In this document: positions 17,046 through 24,991 of the stretch, one piece after another | How the letters are laid out: each line of letters begins with the position of its first letter | How positions within the stretch are numbered: the stretch's first letter is position 1 | NCBI GenBank assembly: GCA_002299425.1 | Contig: DBNW01000034.1 | Span: 1-37,003, forward strand | DNA from: Methylococcaceae bacterium UBA662 | GTDB taxonomy: Bacteria > Pseudomonadota > Gammaproteobacteria > Methylococcales > Methylomonadaceae | Length of the DNA stretch: 37,003 nt | Reading direction: 5' to 3' | Translations under genes and position numbers: made by a program | Notes under the pieces: model-generated | Database searches by the model: none | What the model was told of the DNA's origin: nothing | Seen by the model: only the letters and a program-made list of their open reading frames with translations

Positions 17046-18470
17046 TCACTCCTCAGCGATGTCCATGTCCAATTCTTTGATTTTGCGGGTCAAGGTATTG
17101 CGGCCATAGCCTAACAGCAGCGCAGCTTCATGGCGCCTGCCTCGGGTAAAATCTAAAGCCGCTTTAATCAACACAGTTTCCACCTCGGCAATAGCCTGTT
17201 TGGCAATTTTTTCTTCTTTTGCCAACAGTTGCCGGTCCACCCATTGCCTGAACAAAATTTCCCAGTCACCGCTGGCCGCTGGTTTTTCCGGGCTTGCATT
17301 AAGCAGCTCCGGCGGCAGGTTATGCCAATGGATTTCCCGCCCGGATGCCATTACTGTCAACCAGCGGCAACAGTTTTCCAATTGCCGAACATTGCCCGGC
17401 CAATCCAGACCGCTTAGGAACGCTTCCGCCTCCGGCTTAAGCACTTTGATTTCGGCATTTAATTCACGGGCCGCTTGATTTAAAAAATGCCGCAGCAACA
17501 ACGGCACATCCTGTTTGCGCTCGCGCAGTGGCGGGATGTGGATGCGGATGACGTTAAGGCGGTGGAACAAATCTTCCCGAAACCGACCTTGGCTGACCAA
17601 ATGCTCCAAGTTTTGATGGGTGGCGGCGATGATGCGAACATCGACCTTAACCGCAGCGTAGCCGCCAACCGGATAAAACTCACCATCGGCCAACACCCGC
17701 AGCAAGCGGGTCTGCAACTCGGCCGGCATATCGCCGATTTCATCCAGAAACAAGGTGCCGCCATTGGCTTGTTCAAACCGCCCGGACCTGCGGCTGGCGG
17801 CACCCGTGAACGCGCCTTTTTCATGCCCGAACAGCTCTGACTCCATCAAATCCTTGGGGATGGCGGCCATATTGAGGGCGATAAACGGCTTTTTTGCCCT
17901 GGGGCTGTGCCGGTGTAAGGCCTTGGCCACCAATTCTTTGCCGGTGCCGGATTCACCGTTAATTAACACCGTGATGTGCGAGCGCGCCAAGCGGCCAATA
18001 GCACGGAACACCTCCTGCATGGACGGGGCGGCACCGATGATTTCGGGCGTAGCTTCCTGAGGGACAGGTTCTTCAGGTTCTTTACGCTGATTTTGTTGCC
18101 GTCCGTGGCTGCACGCCCGTCGGGCTAGATCGACGACTTCGTTGATGTCAAACGGCTTGGGCAAGTATTCAAAAGCACCGCCATGAAAAGCGGAAACGGC
18201 ACTTTCCAAATCCGAATGGGCGGTCATGACAATAACCGGCAACAAGGGATGGCTTTGCTGAATTTTTTCCAACAACTCCAAGCCATCAATGCCCGGCATC
18301 CTGATGTCGGTGATCAAGGCATCTGGCAAACCCTCTTTAAGGGCAGCTAAAAACTCTTTCCCGCCAGAAAAACTGCGGGTGACAATGCTTGCTTTTTGCA
18401 ACGCTTTTTCCACCACCCAACGGATGGACTTGTCGTCATCCACTATCCAAACGGTTTCGGGCGGGTTCAT
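17046..18470 (-). CDS. ntrC: Nitrogen regulation response regulator NtrC
   Basis: Sigma-54 enhancer-binding activator of nitrogen genes, phosphorylated by NtrB. The 474 residues comprise a receiver domain (D11/D12, phospho-acceptor D55 in ALITDIRMPG, K105), an AAA+ domain with Walker A GESGTGKE (172-179), the sigma-54 contact GAFTGA (219-224) and Walker B FLDEIGD, and a Fis-type helix-turn-helix at the end (RHEAALLLGYGRNTLTRKIKEL). Its ATG shares one base with the stop of ntrB (TAATG), so translation is coupled. Confidence 0.97.
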   Translation of the reverse strand: MNPPETVWIVDDDKSIRWVVEKALQKASIVTRSFSGGKEFLAALKEGLPDALITDIRMPGIDGLELLEKIQQSHPLLPVIVMTAHSDLESAVSAFHGGAFEYLPKPFDINEVVDLARRACSHGRQQNQRKEPEEPVPQEATPEIIGAAPSMQEVFRAIGRLARSHITVLINGESGTGKELVAKALHRHSPRAKKPFIALNMAAIPKDLMESELFGHEKGAFTGAASRRSGRFEQANGGTLFLDEIGDMPAELQTRLLRVLADGEFYPVGGYAAVKVDVRIIAATHQNLEHLVSQGRFREDLFHRLNVIRIHIPPLRERKQDVPLLLRHFLNQAARELNAEIKVLKPEAEAFLSGLDWPGNVRQLENCCRWLTVMASGREIHWHNLPPELLNASPEKPAASGDWEILFRQWVDRQLLAKEEKIAKQAIAEVETVLIKAALDFTRGRRHEAALLLGYGRNTLTRKIKELDMDIAEE

Positions 18471-19522
18471 TAGGTACCCCCTGGGCTGATGATCGGCAGG
18501 TAAATTGAAAAAACCGTGTGGCCGGGTTCGCTAACGCATTCAATCAAGCCGTTGTGCTGGTTAACCAAGGCTTGCGCGATCGACAGACCGAGGCCGGTGC
18601 CTTCAGCGCGGCCAGTGACCATAGGGTAGAAAATTTGTTGGATCATATCCGGCTCAATGCCTGGCCCGTCGTCAATGACATCGACTTTAACCGCCAACTT
18701 ATGGCGGATACGTTCTACGTTCAAATGCCGATGGATACGGGTTTTGATGACGATATTGCCTTTGCCTTGCGTGGCTTGGACGGCATTGCGCACAATGTTC
18801 AAAATGGCTTGGATCAATTGATCTTGGTCCGCCCACACATTCGGGATACTGGGGTCGTAATCGGATTTCACCGACAAGACACCACTCGACTCTACCTGCA
18901 CCAATTGCCGCACCCGGTCCAGCACTGCATGGATGTTGATGGGTGCTTTGTTGGGCGGTTTATTAGGGCCTAGCATTTTGTCCATTAAGCTCTGCAAACG
19001 ATCGGATTCGGCAATGATAATTTTTGTGTACTCTTTGAGTTCCGGCTCGTCCAGCTCCAAATCCAATAGTTGCGCCGCGCCCCGAAGTCCGCCCAGTGGA
19101 TTTTTAATTTCATGGGCTAAGCCCCTGACCAATAAGCGGGCGGTGTTTTGTTGCATGATCAATCGCTCCTCCCTGGATATCCGCAATTGATTGTCTACTT
19201 GCTGGAACTCAACCAGCAGCTCGGTATTTTTTTGCCGGTTTAGCACTGGGGTCACGCTTACGTTTACTGCAATGCTCTGCCCAATCCGGTTTAAATTGAG
19301 CAACCGCTCCACCAAAGGATTTCGAGAAGACAACGATTGCCGTAAGTTATAAAGCAAGCTCGGATCAGAGGCGCGGAACAAATCAGCCGCACGTTGCCCC
19401 AGCAAGTGATTGGCACTGTCCGCCATCAATTCCTCGCCTGCGGCGTTGATATAAACCAGCACCAACTGGCCATCAAACAGCAATACGGCGGTGCTAAGGT
19501 TGTCGAGTATTTGTTTATGCAT
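18470..19522 (-). CDS. ntrB: Nitrogen regulation sensor kinase NtrB
   Basis: Two-component kinase/phosphatase that sets NtrC phosphorylation under PII control. The 350-residue protein is soluble: PAS domain at about 5-110, HisKA with H137 in GLAHEIKNPLGGLRGAAQLL, then an HATPase with NIVRNAVQA (N box), DDGPGI (G1) and GTGLGLSIAQ (G2). It lacks transmembrane segments, as NtrB should. No strong Shine-Dalgarno is present at the ATG. It is separated from glnA by 221 bp containing a glnA terminator and a sigma-54-type site, so ntrBC can be transcribed on its own. Confidence 0.96.
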   Translation of the reverse strand: MHKQILDNLSTAVLLFDGQLVLVYINAAGEELMADSANHLLGQRAADLFRASDPSLLYNLRQSLSSRNPLVERLLNLNRIGQSIAVNVSVTPVLNRQKNTELLVEFQQVDNQLRISREERLIMQQNTARLLVRGLAHEIKNPLGGLRGAAQLLDLELDEPELKEYTKIIIAESDRLQSLMDKMLGPNKPPNKAPINIHAVLDRVRQLVQVESSGVLSVKSDYDPSIPNVWADQDQLIQAILNIVRNAVQATQGKGNIVIKTRIHRHLNVERIRHKLAVKVDVIDDGPGIEPDMIQQIFYPMVTGRAEGTGLGLSIAQALVNQHNGLIECVSEPGHTVFSIYLPIISPGGT

Positions 19523-19621
19523 GGTGTGTGGGTAGTAGCAAGCCTTTCATGAACCTGGGCCACAAGGAACCTCTAACCCCCCCGGTTCCCGGGCAGGACG
19601 ATAAGGTCAAAAATAATATAA

Positions 19622-19636
19622 GCAAAAAAAGGGCCA
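19622..19636 (-). promoter_or_regulatory. Candidate sigma-54 promoter for ntrBC
   Basis: On the minus strand TGGCCCTTTTTTTGCT has GG and GC ten bases apart and fits TGGCAC-N5-TTGC with one mismatch. The start would fall near 19611, about 90 nt before ntrB. A T-run inflates the match, and no NtrC box is visible upstream, so this is the least certain of the three sigma-54 sites. Confidence 0.5.
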
Positions 19637-19691
19637 GTTTTTATCCCTGCCCCGATGCCTTTATCGGCATTGACCAGAAAATCTTGGCCAT

Positions 19692-19720
19692 AAAAAAAAC
19701 GCCCCAAATTGGGGCGTTTT
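19692..19720 (-). terminator. Intrinsic terminator after glnA
   Basis: Ten-bp stem AAAACGCCCC/GGGGCGTTTT with a five-base loop, followed on the minus strand by more T, 24 bp past the glnA stop. It should largely separate glnA from ntrBC transcription. Confidence 0.9.
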
Positions 19721-19743
19721 CTGGCGGGTAGGGCAGCGTGTGT

Positions 19744-21153
19744 TTACAAGCTGTAGTACATGTCGTACTCAACCGGGTGGGTACTCATGCGCATACGGGT
19801 CACATCCTGCATTTTTAGGGCAATGTAGCCGTCGATCACGTCATCAGTAAAAACACCGCCACGGGTTAAGAACTCACGGTCTTTATCCAGGGCTTCTAAG
19901 GCTTGATCAAAAGCATGACAAACCTGCGGAATGGCCTTTTCCTCTTCCGGCGGCAAGTCGTACAAATCTTTGTCCATGGCTTCGCCGGGATGGATTTTGT
20001 TTTGGATGCCGTCCAAGCCCGCCATCATCATGGCCGCGAACGCCAAATAAGGGTTGGCGGTTGAGTCTGGGAAACGCACTTCGATACGGCGGCCTTTCGG
20101 ATTGCTGACAAAAGGAATACGGATAGACGCCGAGCGGTTACGCGCGGAATAAGCCAGCATCACCGGGGCCTCAAAACCGGGAACTAGGCGTTTGTAGCTG
20201 TTGGTGGAGGCATTGGTGAAGGCATTGACGGCGCGGGCGTGCTTGATGATGCCGCCGATGTAATACAACGCCATCTCGGACAGGCCGCCGTACAAATCAC
20301 CCGCGAACAGATTGACGCCGTTTTTTGCCAACGACTGGTGCACATGCATGCCGCTGCCGTTATCGCCAACCAGTGGCTTGGGCATAAAAGTGGCGGTCTT
20401 TCCGTAAGCGTGGGCGATGTTGGCCACCACATATTTCAAAATTAACACTTCGTCGGCTTTTTTCACCAAGGTGTTGAATCTAACACCAATTTCACATTGT
20501 CCGGCAGTGGCTACCTCGTGGTGGTGCACTTCCGTGACCTGACCCATTTGCTCCAAGGTCAGGCACATGGAGGAACGCATGTCTTGGAAGGAATCGACCG
20601 GCGGGACGGGAAAATAGCCGCCCTTGACGCCGGGACGGTGGCCGATGTTGCCGTCTTCATAGACTTTTTCTGAGTTCCAGCCCGCTTCTTGCGAATCGAC
20701 TTTGTAAAAAGAGCCGCCCATGTCGCTGCCCCAGCGCACGTCGTCAAAAATGAAAAACTCATTTTCCGGGCCGAAGAACGCCGTGTCAGCAATGTCGGTG
20801 GATTTCAAATAATCTTCGGCGCGCTTGGCCAAGGAACGCGGGTCACGCTCGTAACCTTGCATGTTTTTTGGCTCGATGATGTCGCAACGCAAAACCAAGG
20901 TGTTGTCGTCAAAAAACGGATCCAAAACCGCCGTGGTCGGGTCCGGCAGCAAAATCATGTCCGACTCGTTGATGTGTTTCCAACCGGCTATCGAGGAGCC
21001 ATCGAACATATTGCCTTCCTCAAAGGTGTCCTCGTCGATGCTGTGGGCGGGGAATGTGACATGCTGTTCTTTGCCACGGGTGTCGCAAAAGCGGAAATCG
21101 ACGAATTTCACATCGTTTTCTTGGATCATTTTCAGTACGTTTTCAACAGACAT
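19744..21153 (-). CDS. glnA: Glutamine synthetase type I
   Basis: Makes glutamine from glutamate, ammonium and ATP; the main ammonium-assimilating enzyme. The 469-residue protein has the N-terminal MSVENVLKMIQENDVKFVDFR, the ATP-site block KPLVGDNGSGMHVHQS, SANPYLAF-like FPDSTANPYLAFAA, and Y398 in DLYDLPPEE, the tyrosine adenylylated by GlnE in GSI-beta enzymes. Length equals the E. coli enzyme. AGGAGA lies before the ATG. Order glnA-ntrB-ntrC is the classical one. A TATAAA box on the minus strand at 21196-21201 may be a -10; I find no convincing sigma-54 site for glnA itself. Confidence 0.97.
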   Translation of the reverse strand: MSVENVLKMIQENDVKFVDFRFCDTRGKEQHVTFPAHSIDEDTFEEGNMFDGSSIAGWKHINESDMILLPDPTTAVLDPFFDDNTLVLRCDIIEPKNMQGYERDPRSLAKRAEDYLKSTDIADTAFFGPENEFFIFDDVRWGSDMGGSFYKVDSQEAGWNSEKVYEDGNIGHRPGVKGGYFPVPPVDSFQDMRSSMCLTLEQMGQVTEVHHHEVATAGQCEIGVRFNTLVKKADEVLILKYVVANIAHAYGKTATFMPKPLVGDNGSGMHVHQSLAKNGVNLFAGDLYGGLSEMALYYIGGIIKHARAVNAFTNASTNSYKRLVPGFEAPVMLAYSARNRSASIRIPFVSNPKGRRIEVRFPDSTANPYLAFAAMMMAGLDGIQNKIHPGEAMDKDLYDLPPEEEKAIPQVCHAFDQALEALDKDREFLTRGGVFTDDVIDGYIALKMQDVTRMRMSTHPVEYDMYYSL

Positions 21154-21298
21154 TAATTGTCTCCTAAATGTTGAGGGTGTATTTTGACTCAGTGTTTTAT
21201 ACCGTTTATAAACATACCATTTTTTTTACCCGCTAAGCCAACAAAAAAACGGCCTGCCATCCGCCCCCCCTCTAGGCCACGCTACGGCTGATTTTTTG

Positions 21299-21315
21299 CG
21301 CACAATTTTGTTGCA
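21299..21315. promoter_or_regulatory. NtrC-like box 1
   Basis: CGCACAATTTTGTTGCA, against TGCACYA-N3-TRGTGCA; 14 of 17 bases equal those of the glnK box. Centre at 21307, about 160 bp before the predicted porin start site. Confidence 0.5.
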
Positions 21316-21331
21316 AATTAGCAACTACTTA

Positions 21332-21348
21332 CGCACTAAATTCGTTCA
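21332..21348. promoter_or_regulatory. NtrC-like box 2
   Basis: CGCACTAAATTCGTTCA, 14 of 17 bases equal to the glnK box. Centre at 21340, 33 bp (three helical turns) from box 1, like the paired sites of E. coli glnA. Confidence 0.5.
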
Positions 21349-21362
21349 TTAGCCTATTTTTA

Positions 21363-21379
21363 CGCACTTTTTTAATTCA
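21363..21379. promoter_or_regulatory. NtrC-like box 3 (weak)
   Basis: CGCACTTTTTTAATTCA keeps the left half CGCAC and ends TTCA like box 2. Alone it would not be called; its centre at 21371 is 31 bp from box 2, continuing the same helical phase. Confidence 0.35.
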
Positions 21380-21440
21380 CAAAAACCTAGCCATAGTTTT
21401 ATTTTTTTTTAACCTATTGATTTAAATAAAATATAAATCT

Positions 21441-21457
21441 TGGCCCGAATAATGCTT
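21441..21457 (+). promoter_or_regulatory. Sigma-54 promoter of the porin gene
   Basis: TGGCCCGAATAATGCTT has GG (21442-21443) and GC (21454-21455) exactly ten bases apart and two mismatches to TGGCACG-N4-TTGC. Predicted start near 21466, leaving an ~88-nt leader. Same form as the sites before glnK and ntrB. Confidence 0.65.
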
Positions 21458-21553
21458 ATATGCTTTTAGTGTTTTATACCAAAACGCTAAAAATGTTTTC
21501 TTATAACAACAGCCGGAATCTGTTACGCACCCCGGTTTTTTTAGGAGCGATCC

Positions 21554-22801
21554 ATGAATACATGTCACCGTAAAAATAGGCTCATTTACCTAGCAACCGG
21601 CGGCTTATTGTCTGTAGCCTTATTGCAGGGTACTAGCGTCAACGCAGCCGGCGCAGAAAGCCTGAGTGAGGAAATTAAACGCTACGGCTTTAAATTTGGG
21701 GGCTGGGCCAATGCCGGCATCACGTACAATTCCACCGATCCAGAAAACAACTTCAACGGCCCGGTCACGTTTAATGACCGTTCTGGTGAATTCCAGCTTA
21801 ACCAGTTATACGGCTACCTGCAACGTGCGGCGGCGACCGAAGGCAGTGCCTGGGATTGGGGCATGCGTTTTGATACCCTGTTCGGCACCGACGCCGTATT
21901 CACCCAAGCCTACGGCGGCAATGTCGGCAATTGGGACTACGGCCTGCTAGGCGGAGACCGCTTCTACAACATTGCTGTCCCGCAGGCATACGCGGAAATC
22001 TACGCCCCGTTCGGCAATGGCCTGAACATTAAAATCGGTCGTTTTTACACACCCATCGGCTACGAAACAGTCCCTGCACCTGACAATTTCTTCTACAGCC
22101 ACGCCTACACCATGCAGTTCGGCGAACCGTTCACCCACACCGGCTTCCTAGGTAACTACACCTTGGACAAAAACTGGGCACTGATGGGGGGTGTCGTAAC
22201 CGGCAGTCACTTTGGCGGCTGGGACGGTAACTTCCAAGACGGCTTAGGCAATTGGTCCGGTATTGGCGGGGCTACCTGGACCAGCAACGACGGGGACACC
22301 TCGCTCAATGTCAGCGGCACTTACGGCGCCACCTCGGAAACCAACTCCGCCGGCTGGGGCCTGTACAGCGTGGTTCTTAAACACAATGTAACCGAGCGCT
22401 TTCACGCTGTGTTGCAGCACGACCACGGCTTCGCCGGGAGAGCGGCGTCCAGCGGTGAGGATGCCACCTGGTACGGCATCAACAGCCATTTCTATTACGA
22501 CATCCGCGATGACTTAACCGCCGGTATCCGGGCCGAATGGTTTAGGGATGACGACGGCGTGCGCGTGTTTTCGCCCGCGCGTACTTTAAACTGCCCAGGC
22601 CCTAGCAACACCTGCGTCGGTGCCAGTTATTACCAAGTCACCGCCGGGCTCAATTGGAAACCGAGAACTTGGCTGACCCTGCGCCCGAATATCCGTTACG
22701 ACTGGTCGGACGGCATCGATGCGTTTGATGTTGACGCCGGTGGCATTGGCCGAAATGACGACCAATTTTTGTTCTCAACCGACATGACGGTCACTTTTTA
22801 A
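21554..22801 (+). CDS. Outer-membrane beta-barrel porin (BBP2/OmpL-like)
   Basis: A 415-residue protein with a signal peptide ending near NAAGA (about 33). The remainder alternates short aromatic/glycine-rich strands, ends in MTVTF with the terminal phenylalanine of outer-membrane barrels, and contains IKIGRFYTPIGYETVPAPDNFFYSHAY, the signature of the putative beta-barrel porin 2 family. AGGAG lies 8 nt before the ATG. The gene sits between divergent glnA and downstream glnK-amtB, and has its own sigma-54 site, so it probably admits a nitrogen source under starvation. The solute (ammonium, urea, amide, nitrate) cannot be told from sequence. Confidence 0.85.
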   Translation: MNTCHRKNRLIYLATGGLLSVALLQGTSVNAAGAESLSEEIKRYGFKFGGWANAGITYNSTDPENNFNGPVTFNDRSGEFQLNQLYGYLQRAAATEGSAWDWGMRFDTLFGTDAVFTQAYGGNVGNWDYGLLGGDRFYNIAVPQAYAEIYAPFGNGLNIKIGRFYTPIGYETVPAPDNFFYSHAYTMQFGEPFTHTGFLGNYTLDKNWALMGGVVTGSHFGGWDGNFQDGLGNWSGIGGATWTSNDGDTSLNVSGTYGATSETNSAGWGLYSVVLKHNVTERFHAVLQHDHGFAGRAASSGEDATWYGINSHFYYDIRDDLTAGIRAEWFRDDDGVRVFSPARTLNCPGPSNTCVGASYYQVTAGLNWKPRTWLTLRPNIRYDWSDGIDAFDVDAGGIGRNDDQFLFSTDMTVTF

Positions 22802-22814
22802 CCCACCGATAACA

Positions 22815-22842
22815 GGCGGACAAGGACGCCCGCCGCTTTTTT
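22815..22842 (+). terminator. Probable terminator after the porin gene
   Basis: GGCGG/CCGCC stem with a ten-base loop followed by GC and six T, 14 bp past the stop. The stem is short but the T-run is good. Confidence 0.55.
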
Positions 22843-22955
22843 CGGCCATTGCTACGCGCCCGTCAGGCGCATTTTTTTGGCCGCAGCACGTCACCATACC
22901 CGGCGTAAAGCACCCGTGCACTGACGGCTGTTTGCACCAAAAAAAAACAAAAAAT

Positions 22956-22972
22956 CGCACTAATTTGGTGCA
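22956..22972 (+). promoter_or_regulatory. NtrC binding site upstream of glnK-amtB
   Basis: CGCACTAATTTGGTGCA fits TGCACYA-N3-TRGTGCA at every specified position but the first. Its centre (22964) is about 86 bp before the predicted glnK start site, a normal enhancer distance. A second left half-site TGCACCA at 22933-22939 has no right half. Confidence 0.8.
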
Positions 22973-23023
22973 AACGCCCTTTCATTCCGCCCCGCTTTCA
23001 ACAGTGCAAAAGCGTGCCATTGT

Positions 23024-23040
23024 TGGCACGTTATGTGCTT
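23024..23040 (+). promoter_or_regulatory. Sigma-54 promoter of glnK-amtB
   Basis: TGGCACGTTATGTGCTT has GG (23025-23026) and GC (23037-23038) ten bases apart and one mismatch to TGGCACG-N4-TTGC. Predicted start near 23049, about 35 nt before glnK. Its -24 half is also the right arm of CGTGCCA-TTGT-TGGCACG (23013-23030). Confidence 0.82.
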
Positions 23041-23083
23041 TTTTTACTCCGGTTATCACCAAAACGAAAACGAAGAGGAAACC

Positions 23084-23422
23084 ATGAAACTGATCACTGC
23101 AATTATAAAACCGTTCAAATTAGACGATGTCCGCGAGGCACTTTCAGATATTGGCGTGTCTGGCGTAACCGTGACCGAGGTCAAGGGTTTCGGTCGGCAA
23201 AAAGGTCATACGGAGCTGTACCGTGGCGCTGAGTATGTGGTGGATTTTTTGCCTAAGGCCAAGGTGGAAGTCGCCTTAGGTGATGCTTTGCTTGACCAGG
23301 CGGTGGAAGCTATCACGAGGGCCGCTAATACCGGCAAAATCGGTGACGGCAAGATATTTGTCACCGAATTGGAACAAGCCATCCGCATCCGCACCGGCGA
23401 AACCGGCGACGAAGCACTCTAA
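23084..23422 (+). CDS. glnK: PII signal protein GlnK
   Basis: Trimeric PII protein that senses 2-oxoglutarate and ATP/ADP and blocks AmtB or tunes NtrB. The 112 residues start MKLITAIIKPFKLDDVREAL; Y51 at the tip of the T-loop (ELYRGAEY) is the uridylylation site, and GDGKIFV is the nucleotide-binding B-loop. I use the ATG at 23084: GAGGA stands 6 nt upstream and family members start here; an in-frame ATG 17 codons earlier lies inside the promoter. Paired with amtB 27 bp downstream. Confidence 0.96.
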   Translation: MKLITAIIKPFKLDDVREALSDIGVSGVTVTEVKGFGRQKGHTELYRGAEYVVDFLPKAKVEVALGDALLDQAVEAITRAANTGKIGDGKIFVTELEQAIRIRTGETGDEAL

Positions 23423-23449
23423 ACCACCTTTCCGTATCGAGGATACAAA

Positions 23450-24907
23450 ATGAAACCCTTAACGAGCGCATTTGTTTTATTCCTACTCTTGGCCTGGGCC
23501 GGGCTGACCTTGGCCGAACCGGCTACGGCAACCGTGCCACCTACTGTTGTACCGGCAGCTACGGCCCTGGCCGAAACACCTGCGGCCGCACCCGCCCCGA
23601 CCGTCGACAAGGCCGATACCGCCTGGGTCATGGTCTCAACGGTATTGGTCATCCTGATGATTATCCCCGGTTTGGCCTTGTTTTACGGCGGCATGGTACG
23701 CGCTAAGAACATGCTGTCCATTTTGATGCAGGTGTTTGTTATTTTTTCCATGACAGCCATACTCTGGGCCGTTTATGGCTACAGCATTGCTTTTACCGAA
23801 GGCAACGCCTTTTTTGGCGGCTTAAGCAAAGTCTTTTTAAGTGGCATCACCCCGGAATCGTTAGCGGCAACTTTCAGCAAGGGCATCTACATTCCCGAAT
23901 ACGCCTATGTTGCCTTCCAGTTAACGTTTGCCGGCATCACTCCCGCCCTCATCATCGGTGCCTTCGCCGAGCGGGTTAAATTCTCTGCCGTATTGTTGTT
24001 CATTTTGCTTTGGTTCACTTTTGCTTATTTGCCAATGGCGCACATGGTCTGGTATTGGGCTGGCCCTGATGCCTACACCGATGCCGCCGCTGCGGAAGCC
24101 GCAGGCGCAACCGCCGGGTTCTTGTTCCAAAAAGGTGCCTTGGATTTTGCCGGCGGCACCGTAGTACACATCAACGCCGGCGTGGCCGGTTTGATAGGCT
24201 GCTTATTGATCGGCAAACGCATCGGTTTTGGCAAAGAGTCCCTAGCCCCGCACAGCGTAACCCTGACCATGCTAGGTGCTTGCTTGCTGTGGGTGGGTTG
24301 GTTCGGTTTTAACGTCGGCTCTAACCTGGAAGCCAACGGCTTGGCTACTCTGGTGTTCGTCAACACCTTGCTGGCCACCGCCGCCGCCACCTTGGCCTGG
24401 GTTGGCGCGGAATGGGCCGTGCGCGGCAAACCGAGTATGTTGGGCGCCGCCTCCGGTGCCATCGCCGGCCTGGTCGCCATCACCCCCGCTTGCGGTTGGG
24501 CCGGCCCTATGGGTTCAATTTTCTTAGGTTTAGTGGCTGGAGCGGCTTGTTTCTGGGCTGTCACCTACCTGAAAGCCATGCTGGGCTATGACGATTCCCT
24601 AGACGCATTCGGTGTCCATGGTATCGGCGGCATCATCGGTGCATTAGGTACTGCTATCGTCGCTAATCCGGCCCTAGGCGGCACGGGAGTTTGGGATTAC
24701 GTCGCCAATGGCGTAGCCGAATACGACACGATGGCGCAGTTAGGCAGCCAGGCGTGGGGGGTCGGCGTTGCCATTGTGTGGTCGGGTACGGTATCGTTCG
24801 TCGCTTACAAACTGGTGGACGCAGCCATTGGCCTTAGAGCCAGCGAAGAAGTCGAGCGCGAAGGGCTGGACATCTCCGAACACGGCGAGACCGCCTACCA
24901 CCTGTAG
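23450..24907 (+). CDS. amtB: Ammonium transporter AmtB
   Basis: Trimeric inner-membrane ammonium channel, closed by GlnK. Of 485 residues, 1-22 are a signal peptide, 23-53 an Ala/Pro-rich periplasmic linker, and the rest eleven membrane helices. The pore twin histidines are H240 (GGTVVHINAG) and H390 (FGVHGIGG), and D232 eight residues before H240 matches E. coli D160. Compared with E. coli, the loop at about 206-224 (AYTDAAAAEAAGATAG) is longer and alanine-rich. GAGGA lies 7 nt before the ATG. Co-transcribed with glnK from the sigma-54 promoter. Confidence 0.96.
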   Translation: MKPLTSAFVLFLLLAWAGLTLAEPATATVPPTVVPAATALAETPAAAPAPTVDKADTAWVMVSTVLVILMIIPGLALFYGGMVRAKNMLSILMQVFVIFSMTAILWAVYGYSIAFTEGNAFFGGLSKVFLSGITPESLAATFSKGIYIPEYAYVAFQLTFAGITPALIIGAFAERVKFSAVLLFILLWFTFAYLPMAHMVWYWAGPDAYTDAAAAEAAGATAGFLFQKGALDFAGGTVVHINAGVAGLIGCLLIGKRIGFGKESLAPHSVTLTMLGACLLWVGWFGFNVGSNLEANGLATLVFVNTLLATAAATLAWVGAEWAVRGKPSMLGAASGAIAGLVAITPACGWAGPMGSIFLGLVAGAACFWAVTYLKAMLGYDDSLDAFGVHGIGGIIGALGTAIVANPALGGTGVWDYVANGVAEYDTMAQLGSQAWGVGVAIVWSGTVSFVAYKLVDAAIGLRASEEVEREGLDISEHGETAYHL

Positions 24908-24936
24908 CCGGCCCAGCGTACCGTTTGGTGAAAAAC

Positions 24937-24968
24937 AAAACGGGTGCAGCCAGCAAGCACCCGTTTTT
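24937..24968. terminator. Bidirectional terminator between amtB and the PhoH-like gene
   Basis: Eleven-bp stem AAAACGGGTGC/GCACCCGTTTT with a nine-base loop; T-rich on both strands beyond the stem, serving two convergent transcripts. Confidence 0.88.
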
Positions 24969-24991
24969 ATTGGTGCTTGTCTGGTGACGGT

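Larger units (their letters stand above)
21154..21553. other. Divergent glnA/porin control region
   Basis: An AT-rich 400-bp stretch between divergent genes. Near glnA it has TATAAA-like boxes on the minus strand and the palindrome GTTTATAAAC (21204-21213). The middle has three NtrC-like boxes; near the porin is a sigma-54 site. The 13-mer AGTGTTTTATACC occurs at 21191-21203 and again, same orientation, at 21468-21480. No small ORF is supported. Confidence 0.6.

Noticed and set aside
21253..21266. GC-N10-CC pairs as a sigma-54 promoter for glnA
   Set aside because: They fall in a C-run; the flanking bases do not match TGGCAC or TTGC.
22933..22949. Second NtrC site at TGCACCA before glnK
   Set aside because: Left half is perfect but the right half is an A-run, and it is 23 bp, not about 32, from the good site.
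22999..23019. Minus-strand TGGCAC-N4-TTGCA, a mirror sigma-54 site beside the glnK promoter
   Set aside because: Spacing is one base short of GG-N10-GC and there is no gene for it to serve.
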